DNA of 64,000 nt from Halothiobacillus sp. (GCA_024635755.1 JAGXIF010000024.1:30222-94221); one strand, 5' to 3'. Numbered from the stretch's first letter, positions 8,309 to 17,196 are shown. Numbers and translations: made by a program. Notes: generated by a model not told the origin, from the letters alone.

Positions 8309-10939
8309 TCAGGCGATACGCAGCCTCAGTGGCGGCGTTTCGCTCTCGCGGGCGAAGCGATAACCCTGCGCCAGGTCGATGGCCAGGCTGCGGATCAACT
8401 CGACCTGAGCGTCGGTCTCGACGTTGTTGACGATCACCTCGACACCCAAGGTCTCGGCAATCGTCAGCAGGCCGTCGACAAAGGCGCGATCACGCCGGCT
8501 CACCTTGCGATCGCACAACCACTCGGCCTCGATCTTGATGTAGTCGAAATCGAAACGGCGCAGGTAGGTGAAGGTCTCCCGGCCCGAGCCGGCCCGGTCG
8601 ATCGCCAGCCGCACCCCGGCAGCGCGCAGGTCGGCGAGCGGCTGCGACAGGGCGCCCAGTTCGCCGGCAACGGGGCCCTCGCTGATCTCGACCACCACCT
8701 GTTCGGGCGACACCGGCGAGGCCGTGATGGCGTCCAGCAAGAAGTGCACGAACCGCCCCTCCAGCAGGCTGGTGGGCGCGATATTGAAGAACACCCGCCC
8801 GGCAAATCCCTGCATGGCCTCGTGGCTCAGCACCCCGGCGACCATCCGCCGATCGACGGAATCGCTGAGCTGGCCGCGGGTGAGCATGTCGACGAACTCC
8901 GCGGCCGGCACGACCCGATCGCCCACCCGCGTGCGGGCAAACACCTCGAAGCCGACGGGATCCACCTCGCCCGGCGCGTCATCGGCGACCGGCACGATCG
9001 GCTGGAATACCGGGTAGACGTCACCGGACACCACCATGGTGACCACCTCCTGGCTATTGTCGGCCATCTGCTCGACCGCGAGCATTTCCTCCCGGTTGGC
9101 CACCGCCAGGCGGTTCTTGCCGGCCGCCTTGGCTCGGTACATGGCCTGGTCGGCGAGCGAGAACAACGCCTGCGCCGACGCGGGATCCGCCGGATCCACC
9201 GGCCCGACCACCAGCCCCACCGACAGCGACAAGGGCACGGTGACCCCGTCGGGGGCCGCGATCTGCATGGCCTGCGCCTGGGAGAGCAACCGGCTGGCCA
9301 CCTGCTCGGCCGTCTGGTCGTCGGCATCCGGCAGAACGGCGACAAACTCGTCGCCCCCGTAGCGCGCAACGATGTCGCCGTCGCGCAAGCCGCTCTGCAA
9401 CAGGGCGGCGACCCGCCGCAGGTAGTCATCGCCGAAACCGTGGCCATAGCGATCGTTGACCCGCTTGAAATCGTCCAGGTCGATCACCACCAGGCCAAAG
9501 CGATAGTCGTGCCGCTGGGCACGGCCGATCTCGTATTCGAGCAGGGACCAGAACATGCGCTGGTTGTAGAGGCGGGTAAGCGGGTCGCGGGTGGCGAAGT
9601 ACTCCAGGTCCTCGGTGTGCTTCTCGATCGCGCGCACCGAGCCGACCACGTTGATCATGGTGGAGAGGATCGACTCGATCACCAGCTTTTTCACCGGCAC
9701 CTGCGCCTCGCCCTTGGGCACGATCAGGCCGACCATGCCCTGCATGGGCGGCAGGTCCATGGTCAGCGTCTTGGTGTGCAGGTCGAGCGTCCCGGCCTCG
9801 GTGAGCAGATGGCCGTGCTGCCCGGGGTGCTGACGGGGGATGGCATCACTGCCCGCGGTCTGGATGTGATCGCCCACCTCGACACTGATGCGCTCTCCCA
9901 GACGGGCCGCGACAATCTCGTCGACCTCGCCGTGCCAGAACACGTCCACCCCCACCGGCCGACCGGAGATGGAAAACGCCGTGAACACGCCGTGCACGGT
10001 GAATTGCTGGTTGATCTCCTCGAGCAAGTCACGGACGTAGCGCCGCCAATCCCGGACCACGTCCGAGGTGATCACGAAGTGCTCGAGCAGGCCGATCTCG
10101 AACTCCAGCAGGTTGCGGTCGATGGCGACATCCCGCACCTTGTCGGTCAGCAGGTCCACCCGGGCGAGCACGTGGTCGAATTCGGCAAAACCGGTCGAGG
10201 CGCCAGCAAAGCGCACGCCGGCCAGGTCCTCGACACGGTTGACCTGTTCCACCGAGCGATTCAGCCGCCGCAGGGAACGCCCCAGCCGCCAGCTGAGAAA
10301 CCCGGCCACCAGCAGGGCGGCCAACAGGGGCACCGGCACGACCAGCATCAGCCGCTCGACCAGATCCTCATGGGCCTGGTCGATCATCGGACCCACCGGC
10401 TGGCGGATGGAGAGCACGCCCAGCACGTCGCCCTGCTGGGCATTGGTGTGGCACTGCAGGCACTCGGCATTGGCCACCAGGGGACGGTCGTATCGCACCA
10501 GCTCGGCATCCGTGCGCACGTGGGTGCGGCGGGTGCCGAAGGCCGCCATCGCGGTATCGTCCGGCGCCGGCTGCTCGAGTCGGCCGAACAGCTCGTTGAC
10601 CTTCCGGCCACGATAGACGTTGATCACCGCCCCGGGGTCGGCACTCTGGTTAAGCGAGTCGAGGAACTCGTTGAGCTGCTCGCGCGTCCAGCCCTGGCGC
10701 ATGATCTGGTACATGGCATTGAAGGTGCCGCCCGCCAGCACGCGGGCGTTCTGCACCGCCGAGCGCTGCACCGCCTGGGTGAAGACCGCCTCGGTCGCCA
10801 GGTACACCGAGGCGGTGACCACCACCGAGACCACCAGGGCGGCGATCACGATCAGGGCGCGCAGGGACTGGAACCACCCGGCCACCCGCGCCCGTATCCG
10901 CCCCCCACGGGGACGTGTCACCAATCTATCGCCACGCAT
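8309..10939 (-). CDS. Membrane diguanylate cyclase with c-type heme sensor and degenerate EAL domain
   Basis: An 876-residue inner-membrane signalling protein. A first membrane segment at about 28-50 leads into a periplasmic sensor of the DUF3365/Tll0287-like kind containing the heme c motif CLQCH (Cys160, Cys163, His164); a second membrane segment lies at about 197-218. A cytoplasmic linker leads to a GGDEF domain with intact GGDEF at 528-532. The C-terminal EAL-like domain has lost catalytic residues: the usual DDFGTG motif reads DRAGSG, the usual AEGVET reads VNNVET, and ELTE reads EISE. It probably makes c-di-GMP in response to redox state or a heme ligand. ATG 10939 has an AAGGA site 9 bases upstream. 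A 13-bp hairpin precedes it in the leader. Confidence 0.88.
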   Translation of the reverse strand: MRGDRLVTRPRGGRIRARVAGWFQSLRALIVIAALVVSVVVTASVYLATEAVFTQAVQRSAVQNARVLAGGTFNAMYQIMRQGWTREQLNEFLDSLNQSADPGAVINVYRGRKVNELFGRLEQPAPDDTAMAAFGTRRTHVRTDAELVRYDRPLVANAECLQCHTNAQQGDVLGVLSIRQPVGPMIDQAHEDLVERLMLVVPVPLLAALLVAGFLSWRLGRSLRRLNRSVEQVNRVEDLAGVRFAGASTGFAEFDHVLARVDLLTDKVRDVAIDRNLLEFEIGLLEHFVITSDVVRDWRRYVRDLLEEINQQFTVHGVFTAFSISGRPVGVDVFWHGEVDEIVAARLGERISVEVGDHIQTAGSDAIPRQHPGQHGHLLTEAGTLDLHTKTLTMDLPPMQGMVGLIVPKGEAQVPVKKLVIESILSTMINVVGSVRAIEKHTEDLEYFATRDPLTRLYNQRMFWSLLEYEIGRAQRHDYRFGLVVIDLDDFKRVNDRYGHGFGDDYLRRVAALLQSGLRDGDIVARYGGDEFVAVLPDADDQTAEQVASRLLSQAQAMQIAAPDGVTVPLSLSVGLVVGPVDPADPASAQALFSLADQAMYRAKAAGKNRLAVANREEMLAVEQMADNSQEVVTMVVSGDVYPVFQPIVPVADDAPGEVDPVGFEVFARTRVGDRVVPAAEFVDMLTRGQLSDSVDRRMVAGVLSHEAMQGFAGRVFFNIAPTSLLEGRFVHFLLDAITASPVSPEQVVVEISEGPVAGELGALSQPLADLRAAGVRLAIDRAGSGRETFTYLRRFDFDYIKIEAEWLCDRKVSRRDRAFVDGLLTIAETLGVEVIVNNVETDAQVELIRSLAIDLAQGYRFARESETPPLRLRIA

Positions 10940-10975
10940 CGATTCGTCCTTCCCTGGTGTGCGCACCATGCAAAT

Positions 10976-11008
10976 CCGGCCTGCCCTGGACAACTCAGGG
11001 CAGGCCGG
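10976..11008 (-). promoter_or_regulatory. Stable hairpin in the leader of the heme diguanylate cyclase gene
   Basis: CCGGCCTGCCCTG (10976-10988) and CAGGGCAGGCCGG (10996-11008) form a perfect 13-bp stem with a 7-nt loop, ending 36 bases before the start codon on the minus strand. No T-run follows in the direction of transcription, so simple termination is unlikely. It could control translation or mRNA stability. I see no match to a known riboswitch class. Confidence 0.55.
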
Positions 11009-11086
11009 TCGCGAGACCCTTTTTAGGGTGACTACCTTATTAGCCGGGAGCGGCAAGCAGAAATCATTTTTAATGTCAGCATTATC

Positions 11087-11102
11087 GAATATTTGAATAT
11101 TC
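11087..11102. promoter_or_regulatory. AT-rich inverted repeat, possible operator
   Basis: GAATATT-TG-AATATTC is a perfect 7-bp inverted repeat with a 2-nt spacer in the AT-rich divergent spacer between the heme diguanylate cyclase (minus) and the aldo/keto reductase (plus). A second short palindrome, ACCCT-TTTT-AGGGT, lies at 11016-11029. Position and symmetry fit a dimeric regulator site; the regulator is unknown. Confidence 0.35.
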
Positions 11103-11223
11103 TTTATTTTGCTTGGCCTGGCGAGGGTGCCTGCCGGCAGACGGACTGCCCGGAGAACGCGGGACGTTGGCACCAACCGACGCCAGCGGCTATGGTCGGT
11201 GGACGCCGCCCAGGAGGCATTTC

Positions 11224-12091
11224 ATGGCCGACCACCCGCCACTCCCGACCCGGCGCCGGCTGCTAGGCCTCGCCGGGGCCGGGCTGGCTCTCGGGATGCT
11301 GCCGCCCGGCCACGGGCTGGCCCGATCGACCACGCCCGGCAGCAGCCCGTTGATTCGTCGCCCCATCCCCGGCCACGACCAAAGCATCGCCGTGATCGGC
11401 ATGGGCACCTGGATCACCTTCAATGTCGGCCGCGATGCGCAGGCACGGGCACAACGCAGCCAGGTGCTGCGCGCGTTTCTCGAGGCCGGCGGCGAGCTGA
11501 TCGACTCTTCCCCCATGTACGGCTCGGCCGAGGCGGTGATCGGGCATGCCCTGGAGGCGATCGGCGACTCGGCGGAGGTGTTCGCCGCCAGCAAGGTCTG
11601 GACGCCGGACGGTAATGCCACCCGCGAGCAGGTCGAACGCTCCGCGCGCCTCTGGGGCATCCGGCAATTCGACCTGATGCAGGTCCACAACCTGGTGGCC
11701 TGGGAGGCCCACCTGGAGACGCTGTTCGCCATGCGCGCGGCCGGGGAGTTGACGCATGTCGGCATCACCACCTCGCACGGGCGGCGCCACCACGAGGTCG
11801 AGCGCATCATGCGCGACTACCCGATCGACTTTGTCCAGGCGAGTTACAACCTGGCCAACCGGCGCGCCGAGGACCGCCTGCTGCCGCTGGCCGCCGAACG
11901 AGGCATCGCCTTCATCGCCAACCGGCCCTTCCAGGGCGGGCGCCTGATCGATCGGGCCAAGCGCCACGCCCTGCCGGGCTGGGCGGCGCAGGCGGGTCGA
12001 CCACATGCGGGAGAACATGGGGGCGCTGCGCGGCGAGTTGCCCGACGCAGGCCTGCGCCAGCGTATGATCCGTCAACTCGAGCAGTGGTGA
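11224..12091 (+). pseudogene. Tat-exported aldo/keto reductase, broken by internal deletion and frameshift
   Basis: The start has a strong AGGAGG site and a twin-arginine signal (TRRRLLG followed by a hydrophobic run to about residue 30). The body is a clear aldo/keto reductase, with Tyr in SSPMYGSAE, Lys in AASKVW, and QVHNLVAW with the catalytic His. The initial frame continues with family sequence to about LPGWAAQ (near 11988), then turns into nonsense and reads on to 12117. From about 11997 a different frame encodes a proper family C-terminus, beginning RVDHMRENMGALRG and ending in a TGA at 12089-12091, four bases before the next gene. The intervening 25-30 residues expected in the family (the SWAQFFLKF...PAT-like segment) are missing. 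A deletion plus frameshift is the simplest reading; the product is probably inactive. Confidence 0.75.
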
Positions 12092-12101
12092 GGCAATGGG
12101 G

Positions 12102-12695
12102 ATGGAGACCTGGCTGAATTACCGACCGGCCGACCTGCTGATGTTCTCGGCGGAGACCTACCTGCGGTTGTTCGAACGGCTCAACCAGGGGGCCTGGCCG
12201 GCAGAGTGGCTGTTGCCGCTGGTCGCCGCGCTGATCGTCGCGCTCGCGCTCGGTCGGCATCGCTGGCAGTACCGCCTGGCAGCGGGCGGGCTTTCACTGG
12301 CGCTGGCGCTGGTTGCCTGGCGATTCTTCGGCCTCTATGCCGAGATCAACCTGGCAGCGCCCTGGCTGGCCGCCCTGTTTGTCGTCCCGTCCCTGGTGCT
12401 GGCGGTCGTGGCCATCGTCGGACCCGGCCTGGCGCTCGATCGACGGGCCCGCGGCTGGTGGGCGGGACTGGGCCTGCTCGCCTGGGGGCTGGTGATTCAC
12501 CCGCTGGCCCTGCTCGCGAGCGGCCGATCGGCGGCCGGCGCGGAACTATTCGGCCTGGCACCCGATCCAACCGCCATTGCCACCATCGGCCTGTTACTGA
12601 TGAGTCGGGTACCGGGGCGCGGCTGGGTGATGACCCTGCCGCTGATCTGGTGCGCGCTAAGCGCGCTGACCTGGTGGCTACTGCTCGCGGCGTGA
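12102..12695 (+). CDS. DUF6064-like integral membrane protein
   Basis: About 197 residues with five or six hydrophobic segments (near 33-48, 53-70, 82-105, 115-135, 150-160, 172-195). The start METWLNYRPADLLMFSAETY resembles the N-terminus of DUF6064 family membrane proteins; no function is established. I prefer the ATG at 12102, which has GAGG at a usable distance, over the ATG at 12096. It follows the broken aldo/keto reductase so closely that the two were probably co-transcribed. The high Trp and Leu content is typical of small polytopic proteins. The family assignment comes from recalled similarity only. Confidence 0.6.
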   Translation: METWLNYRPADLLMFSAETYLRLFERLNQGAWPAEWLLPLVAALIVALALGRHRWQYRLAAGGLSLALALVAWRFFGLYAEINLAAPWLAALFVVPSLVLAVVAIVGPGLALDRRARGWWAGLGLLAWGLVIHPLALLASGRSAAGAELFGLAPDPTAIATIGLLLMSRVPGRGWVMTLPLIWCALSALTWWLLLAA

Positions 12696-12701
12696 CAAAC
12701 T

Positions 12702-12737
12702 GGGGAGCCTCTGCAAACTGGGGAGCCTCTGCGATGC
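12702..12737 (+). repeat. Tandem duplication of an 18-bp unit
   Basis: The unit AAACTGGGGAGCCTCTGC occurs twice in direct succession in the 76-base gap between the DUF6064-like gene and the phospholipase gene, beginning just after the stop codon of the former. It is probably a recent slippage duplication. No hairpin or known regulatory element is apparent. Confidence 0.85.
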
Positions 12738-12771
12738 CCATTACGCCATCTATTAGCGAAGATACCCATTG

Positions 12772-14934
12772 ATGCGGACCCGTGGCGACGACCACCCCCC
12801 ACCCAGCGACGACGTCGAGCGCAGCGACAGCTTCTGGCGCATCGGCCAGGCCGACCGCGTTGGCCTGGTCATCGACGGGGAGAACTGGTTTCCGGCCTTC
12901 GCCGATCTGCTGGGCCAGGCCCGCCAGCAGGCCATCATTCTCTGCTGGGACATCGACAGCCGCGTGGCGATGTATCGCCCCTGCGATGCCAAGCGGGCGC
13001 CCTGCCACCTGACCGCGATCCTGCAGCGGGCTCTGGCGGACAACCCCGCCCTGGAGGTCCACCTGCTGCCGTGGGACTTCGCCATGATCTACGCCTTCGA
13101 GCGGGAATGGCTGCCATTGTTCAATCGCCCGCTGACACGCCACCGCCGCCTGCACGTGACCTTCGACGGCGAGCATCCGGTGGGCGCCTCACAGCACCAG
13201 AAGCTGCTGGTGGTTGACGACCGCACCGCCCTGGTCGGCGGATTCGATCCGTCGAAATGGCGCTGGGATCATCGCGAACACGCCCCGGCCGACGAGGCCC
13301 GCCGCGACCCCGACGGCCATCCCTTTCCGCCGTTCCATGACCTGGCCTTCGCCGTGACCGGCCCGGTCTGCCGCGATCTGGGCGACCTGGCCCGGCAACG
13401 CTGGCAACGTGCCACCGGCCAATCGCTCGCCCCGTCCCCCGCGGCCGCCGGCCCGGCGCCCTGGCCGGGTGAACGGGTGAGCGTCGAACTGGCGGATGCC
13501 CGCATCGGCATCACGCGGACCCTGCCGGCCTGGCGCGACCAGGCCGAGGTGCGCGAGATCGAAACCACGCTCTGCCGCCTGATCGCCGCGGCACGCGACT
13601 GCATCTACATTGAGAACCAGTACTTCACCAGCCACCGTATCGGCGAGGCCCTGATCGAACGGCTCGCGGCCAAGAACGGCCCCGAGGTGATCCTGGTGCT
13701 GCCGCAGGAGAAGGATGGCTGGCTGGAGCGGCTTACCATGGATGTCCTGCGCGCCCGGCTGGTAGAGCGCCTGCGCGAAGCGGATCGCCACGACCGGCTG
13801 CGGATCGTCTACCCCGCCATGGCCGGCCTGAAACCCGCGATGATCAGCGTGCACAGCAAGCTCGTCATCGGCGATGACCGCCAGATCAACCTCGGCTCGG
13901 CCAACACCTCCAACCGCTCGATGGGATTCGACAGCGAGCTCAATCTCTCCCTGCTGGGTGACAGCGAGGCCTCGCGCCGGGCGATCGCCGCCATGCGCCA
14001 CGAACTGCTCGCCGAGCACCTGGGCTGCTCTCCGGCGACGGTCGCGTCCGCCGTCGACAGCCATGGCTCGGTGATCGCGGCCATCGAGGCGCTCAACCAC
14101 CCGGACCAGGGTCGCTGGCTCGAACCGCAGGAAATCACGCTCGACCCGGCGATCGACCGCCAGGTTCCCGATTCGGCGGTAATCGACCCGGAACGCGCCC
14201 GCCCGCCCGAGGAGCTGATCGACATGTTTATCGAAAACCGCTCCCGCCAGCCGATCCGACGCAAGGCGGCCGGTTTCGCCGCCCTGATCGCTGCACTGGT
14301 GTTAGTGGCGCTGCTGCTCAAGTTCACCCCCCTGGGCGATCACGTCGCGCCGCGAGAATTGCTGGCTCGCCTGGCCGAGTTACGTCACATGGACGGGGGG
14401 CTCTGGGTCTTTTTCGCCCTGGCCGCCCTCGGCCTGCTGCTGGGGGTGCCCGCAACACCGGTGGTGATCGTCGCGGGGCTGCTCTTCGGCGCCTGGGCCG
14501 GTTTCGGGGTCGCCTACAGCGCCCTAACACTGTCCGCACTGGCCGGCTTCGTCGTCGGCCAATTTCTCGGCACCGACGCCCTGCGCCGGCTGGCGGGCAA
14601 GCGGCTCGACCGCCTCAGCCGTCATCTGGCCCAGCGCGGCGTCCTGACGGTGTTCTCGTTGCGCCTGATGCCCCTAGCCCCCTTCACGGTGGTCAACCTG
14701 GTCGCCGGGGCCAGCCGCATCCGATTCCGCGACTTTCTCGTCGGCAGTCTCGCCGGCCTCGCACCCGGCACCATCGCCCTGACGCTCTTCTCCGACCAGC
14801 TGCTGCGCACCATGATGGATCCAAGCCCGACCACGCTCAGCGTGCTGGCCCTGCTGACCGTCCTGTTGATCGGCATCGGCTGGGGGTTGTCGCGCTGGCT
14901 GGCGCTGCGGGAACAGGCCTCGGGGTCGTCATGA
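12772..14934 (+). CDS. Phospholipase D-family protein fused to a VTT/DedA-type membrane domain
   Basis: A 720-residue fusion. The N-terminal half has two HxK(x)4D phosphodiesterase motifs, HQKLLVVDD (His142) and HSKLVIGDD (His361), the hallmark of phospholipase D and cardiolipin synthases; IYIENQYFTS before the second is also typical. After a linker and a membrane segment (about 498-520), residues 535-715 form a polytopic VTT domain (TVP38/TMEM64/DedA-like), with LLLGVPATPVVIVAGLLFG and the RLMPLAPFTVVNLVAG segment. Known fusions of this type are thought to hydrolyse or transfer phospholipid head groups at the membrane. Its stop overlaps the start of the EEP gene, an arrangement reminiscent of E. 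coli ybhP-clsB, so cardiolipin metabolism is a reasonable guess. Confidence 0.88.
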   Translation: MRTRGDDHPPPSDDVERSDSFWRIGQADRVGLVIDGENWFPAFADLLGQARQQAIILCWDIDSRVAMYRPCDAKRAPCHLTAILQRALADNPALEVHLLPWDFAMIYAFEREWLPLFNRPLTRHRRLHVTFDGEHPVGASQHQKLLVVDDRTALVGGFDPSKWRWDHREHAPADEARRDPDGHPFPPFHDLAFAVTGPVCRDLGDLARQRWQRATGQSLAPSPAAAGPAPWPGERVSVELADARIGITRTLPAWRDQAEVREIETTLCRLIAAARDCIYIENQYFTSHRIGEALIERLAAKNGPEVILVLPQEKDGWLERLTMDVLRARLVERLREADRHDRLRIVYPAMAGLKPAMISVHSKLVIGDDRQINLGSANTSNRSMGFDSELNLSLLGDSEASRRAIAAMRHELLAEHLGCSPATVASAVDSHGSVIAAIEALNHPDQGRWLEPQEITLDPAIDRQVPDSAVIDPERARPPEELIDMFIENRSRQPIRRKAAGFAALIAALVLVALLLKFTPLGDHVAPRELLARLAELRHMDGGLWVFFALAALGLLLGVPATPVVIVAGLLFGAWAGFGVAYSALTLSALAGFVVGQFLGTDALRRLAGKRLDRLSRHLAQRGVLTVFSLRLMPLAPFTVVNLVAGASRIRFRDFLVGSLAGLAPGTIALTLFSDQLLRTMMDPSPTTLSVLALLTVLLIGIGWGLSRWLALREQASGSS

Positions 14935-15668
14935 CGGCCAAGAAGACGAGCCCCCAGAAACTGCGCGTGGCGACCTGGAACATCCACAGTTGCATCGACC
15001 ATCGCGGCCGCTACACGCCCGAGCGCACGGCACGCGTCATCCGGCTGCTCGACCCGGACATCATCGCCCTGCAGGAGGCCAACCTCGCCCCGAACCCGGC
15101 GGACGATCGCCTGCTGCGGGCGGCCCGCGCCACGCTGCCCCACTGGCTGTTCGCCCCTGCCCATGAACGCGGCTGCATCCATCGCCCGGGCGAGACCACC
15201 GGCTTTGGCAACCTGATCCTGTCGCGCTGGCCGCTCACCCCGGACGAACCGCTGGAACTCTCCCACCGCCAGCGAGAGCCCCGCCAGGCCCTGCGCGCCC
15301 GACTGGCCACCCCCGGCGGTGAGCTGCATTTCTGGGTGGTGCACCTGGGGCTGGGGCTGCTCGAACGCCGTGAGCAGGGGCAGCGCATTGCCCAGGCCCT
15401 GGCCGACCTGCCGCCCGACTCGCCCCTGATTCTCGCAGGCGACTTCAACGAGTGGCTGCCCCGCGCCCAGAGCCTGCGTGTCTTGCACCGACACCTGACC
15501 CGGCTGCCGGCCCGGCGGAGCTTCCCCGCTGCCCGACCGTTGCTGGCGCTCGATCAGATCTGGACCCGTGGCCCGCTGCACGCCCATCACCTGAATGCCG
15601 TGCGCGACCCCATCATTCCGCGGATTTCCGACCACCTGCCGGTCGTGGCGGACCTGTCACTGGGCTGA
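14931..15668 (+). CDS. Endonuclease/exonuclease/phosphatase (EEP) family protein, YbhP-like
   Basis: A 245-residue member of the DNase I/sphingomyelinase fold. Recognisable are the metal-site start VATWNIHSC (Asn), IIALQEAN (metal-binding Glu), VVHLGL, GDFNEW (Asp and Asn) and the C-terminal SDHLPVVADL (Asp-His). The ATG overlaps the stop of the phospholipase D/VTT gene in an ATGA junction, so translation is coupled. In E. coli a similar EEP gene (ybhP) sits with clsB. A lipid phosphodiester or phosphatase role is therefore more likely than DNA cleavage, but the substrate is not determined by sequence. Confidence 0.85.
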   Translation: MTAKKTSPQKLRVATWNIHSCIDHRGRYTPERTARVIRLLDPDIIALQEANLAPNPADDRLLRAARATLPHWLFAPAHERGCIHRPGETTGFGNLILSRWPLTPDEPLELSHRQREPRQALRARLATPGGELHFWVVHLGLGLLERREQGQRIAQALADLPPDSPLILAGDFNEWLPRAQSLRVLHRHLTRLPARRSFPAARPLLALDQIWTRGPLHAHHLNAVRDPIIPRISDHLPVVADLSLG

Positions 15669-15681
15669 TCCCGGCGGCGGA

Positions 15682-16317
15682 TCACTCGGCGGCTTGCAAC
15701 CAACCGGTGATCACCTCGCGCGCCTGGTTGACGTGGGTGCCCTTGGTGCCGGAGAAGGTCATCCAGTGGCCATTGGAGAGGGGATGTTCGCGTTCCAGGC
15801 GGGCGACCGTCTGCTTGGCCTGGCCAAAACTGATCTTGTCCGCCTTGGTCAGCAGGACGAGCACCGGCAGGCCGCGGCTGACGGCGTATTCGAGCATCTG
15901 CTGGTCGAGCTCCTTGGCCGGGTGGCGGATGTCCATGATCACGACCACGCCCACCAGCGACTGGCGCTCGGCGAAATACTGCGCCATCGACTCGCCCCAG
16001 GCACGCCGCACCGCCTGGGGCACCTTGGCAAACCCGTAGCCGGGCAGGTCGACCAGGCGGTGGCGGGCGTTTTCCTTCTCGCCGCCCAGGCCGAACAGGT
16101 TGATCATCTGCGTGCGCCCCGGGGTGCGCGAGGTCCGTGCCAGCGCCTTCTGCCCCACCAGGGCGTTGAGCGCGGTGGACTTGCCGGCGTTGGACCGGCC
16201 GGCGAAGGCGACCTCGCCCCCCCGGTCCTCGCCGATATCGGCCAGGCGCGGGGCACTCTTGATGAAGGTGGCGGCATCGAACAGGCGACGGGCAGGGCGG
16301 TTGGCGTCTTCGGTCAT
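15682..16317 (-). CDS. engB: Ribosome biogenesis GTPase YihA/YsxC (EngB)
   Basis: A 211-residue small GTPase of the TrmE-Era-EngA-YihA class, needed for late 50S subunit assembly. G1 is GRSNAGKST, G3 is DLPGYG, G4 is TKAD, and switch I contains the Thr in SRTPGRTQ. The ATG at 16317 was preferred over that at 16353 because it gives the N-terminal spacing seen in E. coli YihA (about 20 residues before SAP); neither start has a clear ribosome site. It is convergent with the EEP gene, with a 13-base gap, and divergent from cytochrome c4. Confidence 0.93.
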   Translation of the reverse strand: MTEDANRPARRLFDAATFIKSAPRLADIGEDRGGEVAFAGRSNAGKSTALNALVGQKALARTSRTPGRTQMINLFGLGGEKENARHRLVDLPGYGFAKVPQAVRRAWGESMAQYFAERQSLVGVVVIMDIRHPAKELDQQMLEYAVSRGLPVLVLLTKADKISFGQAKQTVARLEREHPLSNGHWMTFSGTKGTHVNQAREVITGWLQAAE

Positions 16318-16472
16318 CGGATTCAACCAGGTAGGAGAGTCTTGGCGGCTCATCCTGCCACGCCGCGAGGTTGCAAGCGAGTGACTTATGCGGTTTGATT
16401 ACGGGTCGTTTTTACTTGGTCGAGCCGGAAACTTGCCGCCGGCGCCACGCAAACCCTAACGAGATTGCAGTG

Positions 16473-17111
16473 ATGACAGCGATTCACCCCCTGCCGCGCC
16501 GCGGCCGTTTCTCCGCCGGCACCTTGCTGGGCCTGTCCCTTCTCCTCGGGAGTGTCCAGGCGCCAGCGCAGGAAACCGGCTCGGTCACGGCCGGTCGCGA
16601 GGCATCGCAGGCCTGTGCCGCCTGCCACGGCGAGAAGGGCAACAGCAACAGCCCGGCCTTCCCCTCGATCGCCGGGCAGCCGTCCGCCTACCTGGCCAAT
16701 CAACTTCGGGCCTATCGCGACAGCACGCGCGAGAACGCCATCATGAACGGTCAGGCCGCCAACCTAAGCGAACAGGACATCCTCGATCTCGCCGCCTTCT
16801 ATGCCGCCCAGGAGCGCAAGGTGGCCAATCCGGCCACAACAGACTTGGATGAGGGCCGCGTGCTATACCATCATGGCCGCGAGGGCCTGGCCGCCTGCGC
16901 GGCCTGCCACGGTGCCGAGGGCCGCGGCAACCAGCCGGCCGGCTTTCCCGCCCTGCGCGGCCTGACGGCGCCCTACACCGCGCAGTCGCTCAGGGACTAC
17001 CGCAGCGAAAGCCGCCAAGGCGGCCAGGCCGCATTGATGCACCCGCTGGCCGCCGAGCTCGGTGACGAGGAGATCGACGCGCTGGCCACTCACATCGCCA
17101 CTTTCGACTGA
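16473..17111 (+). CDS. Diheme cytochrome c4
   Basis: A 212-residue exported diheme cytochrome. A signal peptide (hydrophobic about 14-28, cleavage near APAQ) precedes two homologous class I cytochrome c domains, each opening with a CAACH heme-binding site (Cys48/Cys51/His52 and Cys142/Cys145/His146). Methionine ligands are expected in NAIMNGQA (Met91) and AALMHPLA. Cytochrome c4 carries electrons in the periplasm to terminal oxidases such as cbb3. It sits directly before the System II cytochrome c assembly genes resB and ccsB, as in many beta- and gammaproteobacteria. Confidence 0.93.
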   Translation: MTAIHPLPRRGRFSAGTLLGLSLLLGSVQAPAQETGSVTAGREASQACAACHGEKGNSNSPAFPSIAGQPSAYLANQLRAYRDSTRENAIMNGQAANLSEQDILDLAAFYAAQERKVANPATTDLDEGRVLYHHGREGLAACAACHGAEGRGNQPAGFPALRGLTAPYTAQSLRDYRSESRQGGQAALMHPLAAELGDEEIDALATHIATFD

Positions 17112-17196
17112 CGGCCCACCGGCTGGTACGGTCACCGCGCCCGCGCACTCCGGGCGGCCAGGCCCATTCGCCCCAGATTCCACGCAAGGTTCGCCG

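Noticed and set aside
8744..11026. A 760-codon open frame on the plus strand
   Set aside because: It lies antisense to the heme diguanylate cyclase gene, whose domains are unmistakable, and its His/Gln/Gly-rich translation is typical of antisense frames in GC-rich DNA.
10940..11100. Possible c-di-GMP (GEMM) riboswitch in the leader of the heme diguanylate cyclase
   Set aside because: The conserved GEMM core sequences and paired helices are not present; only a simple 13-bp hairpin is.
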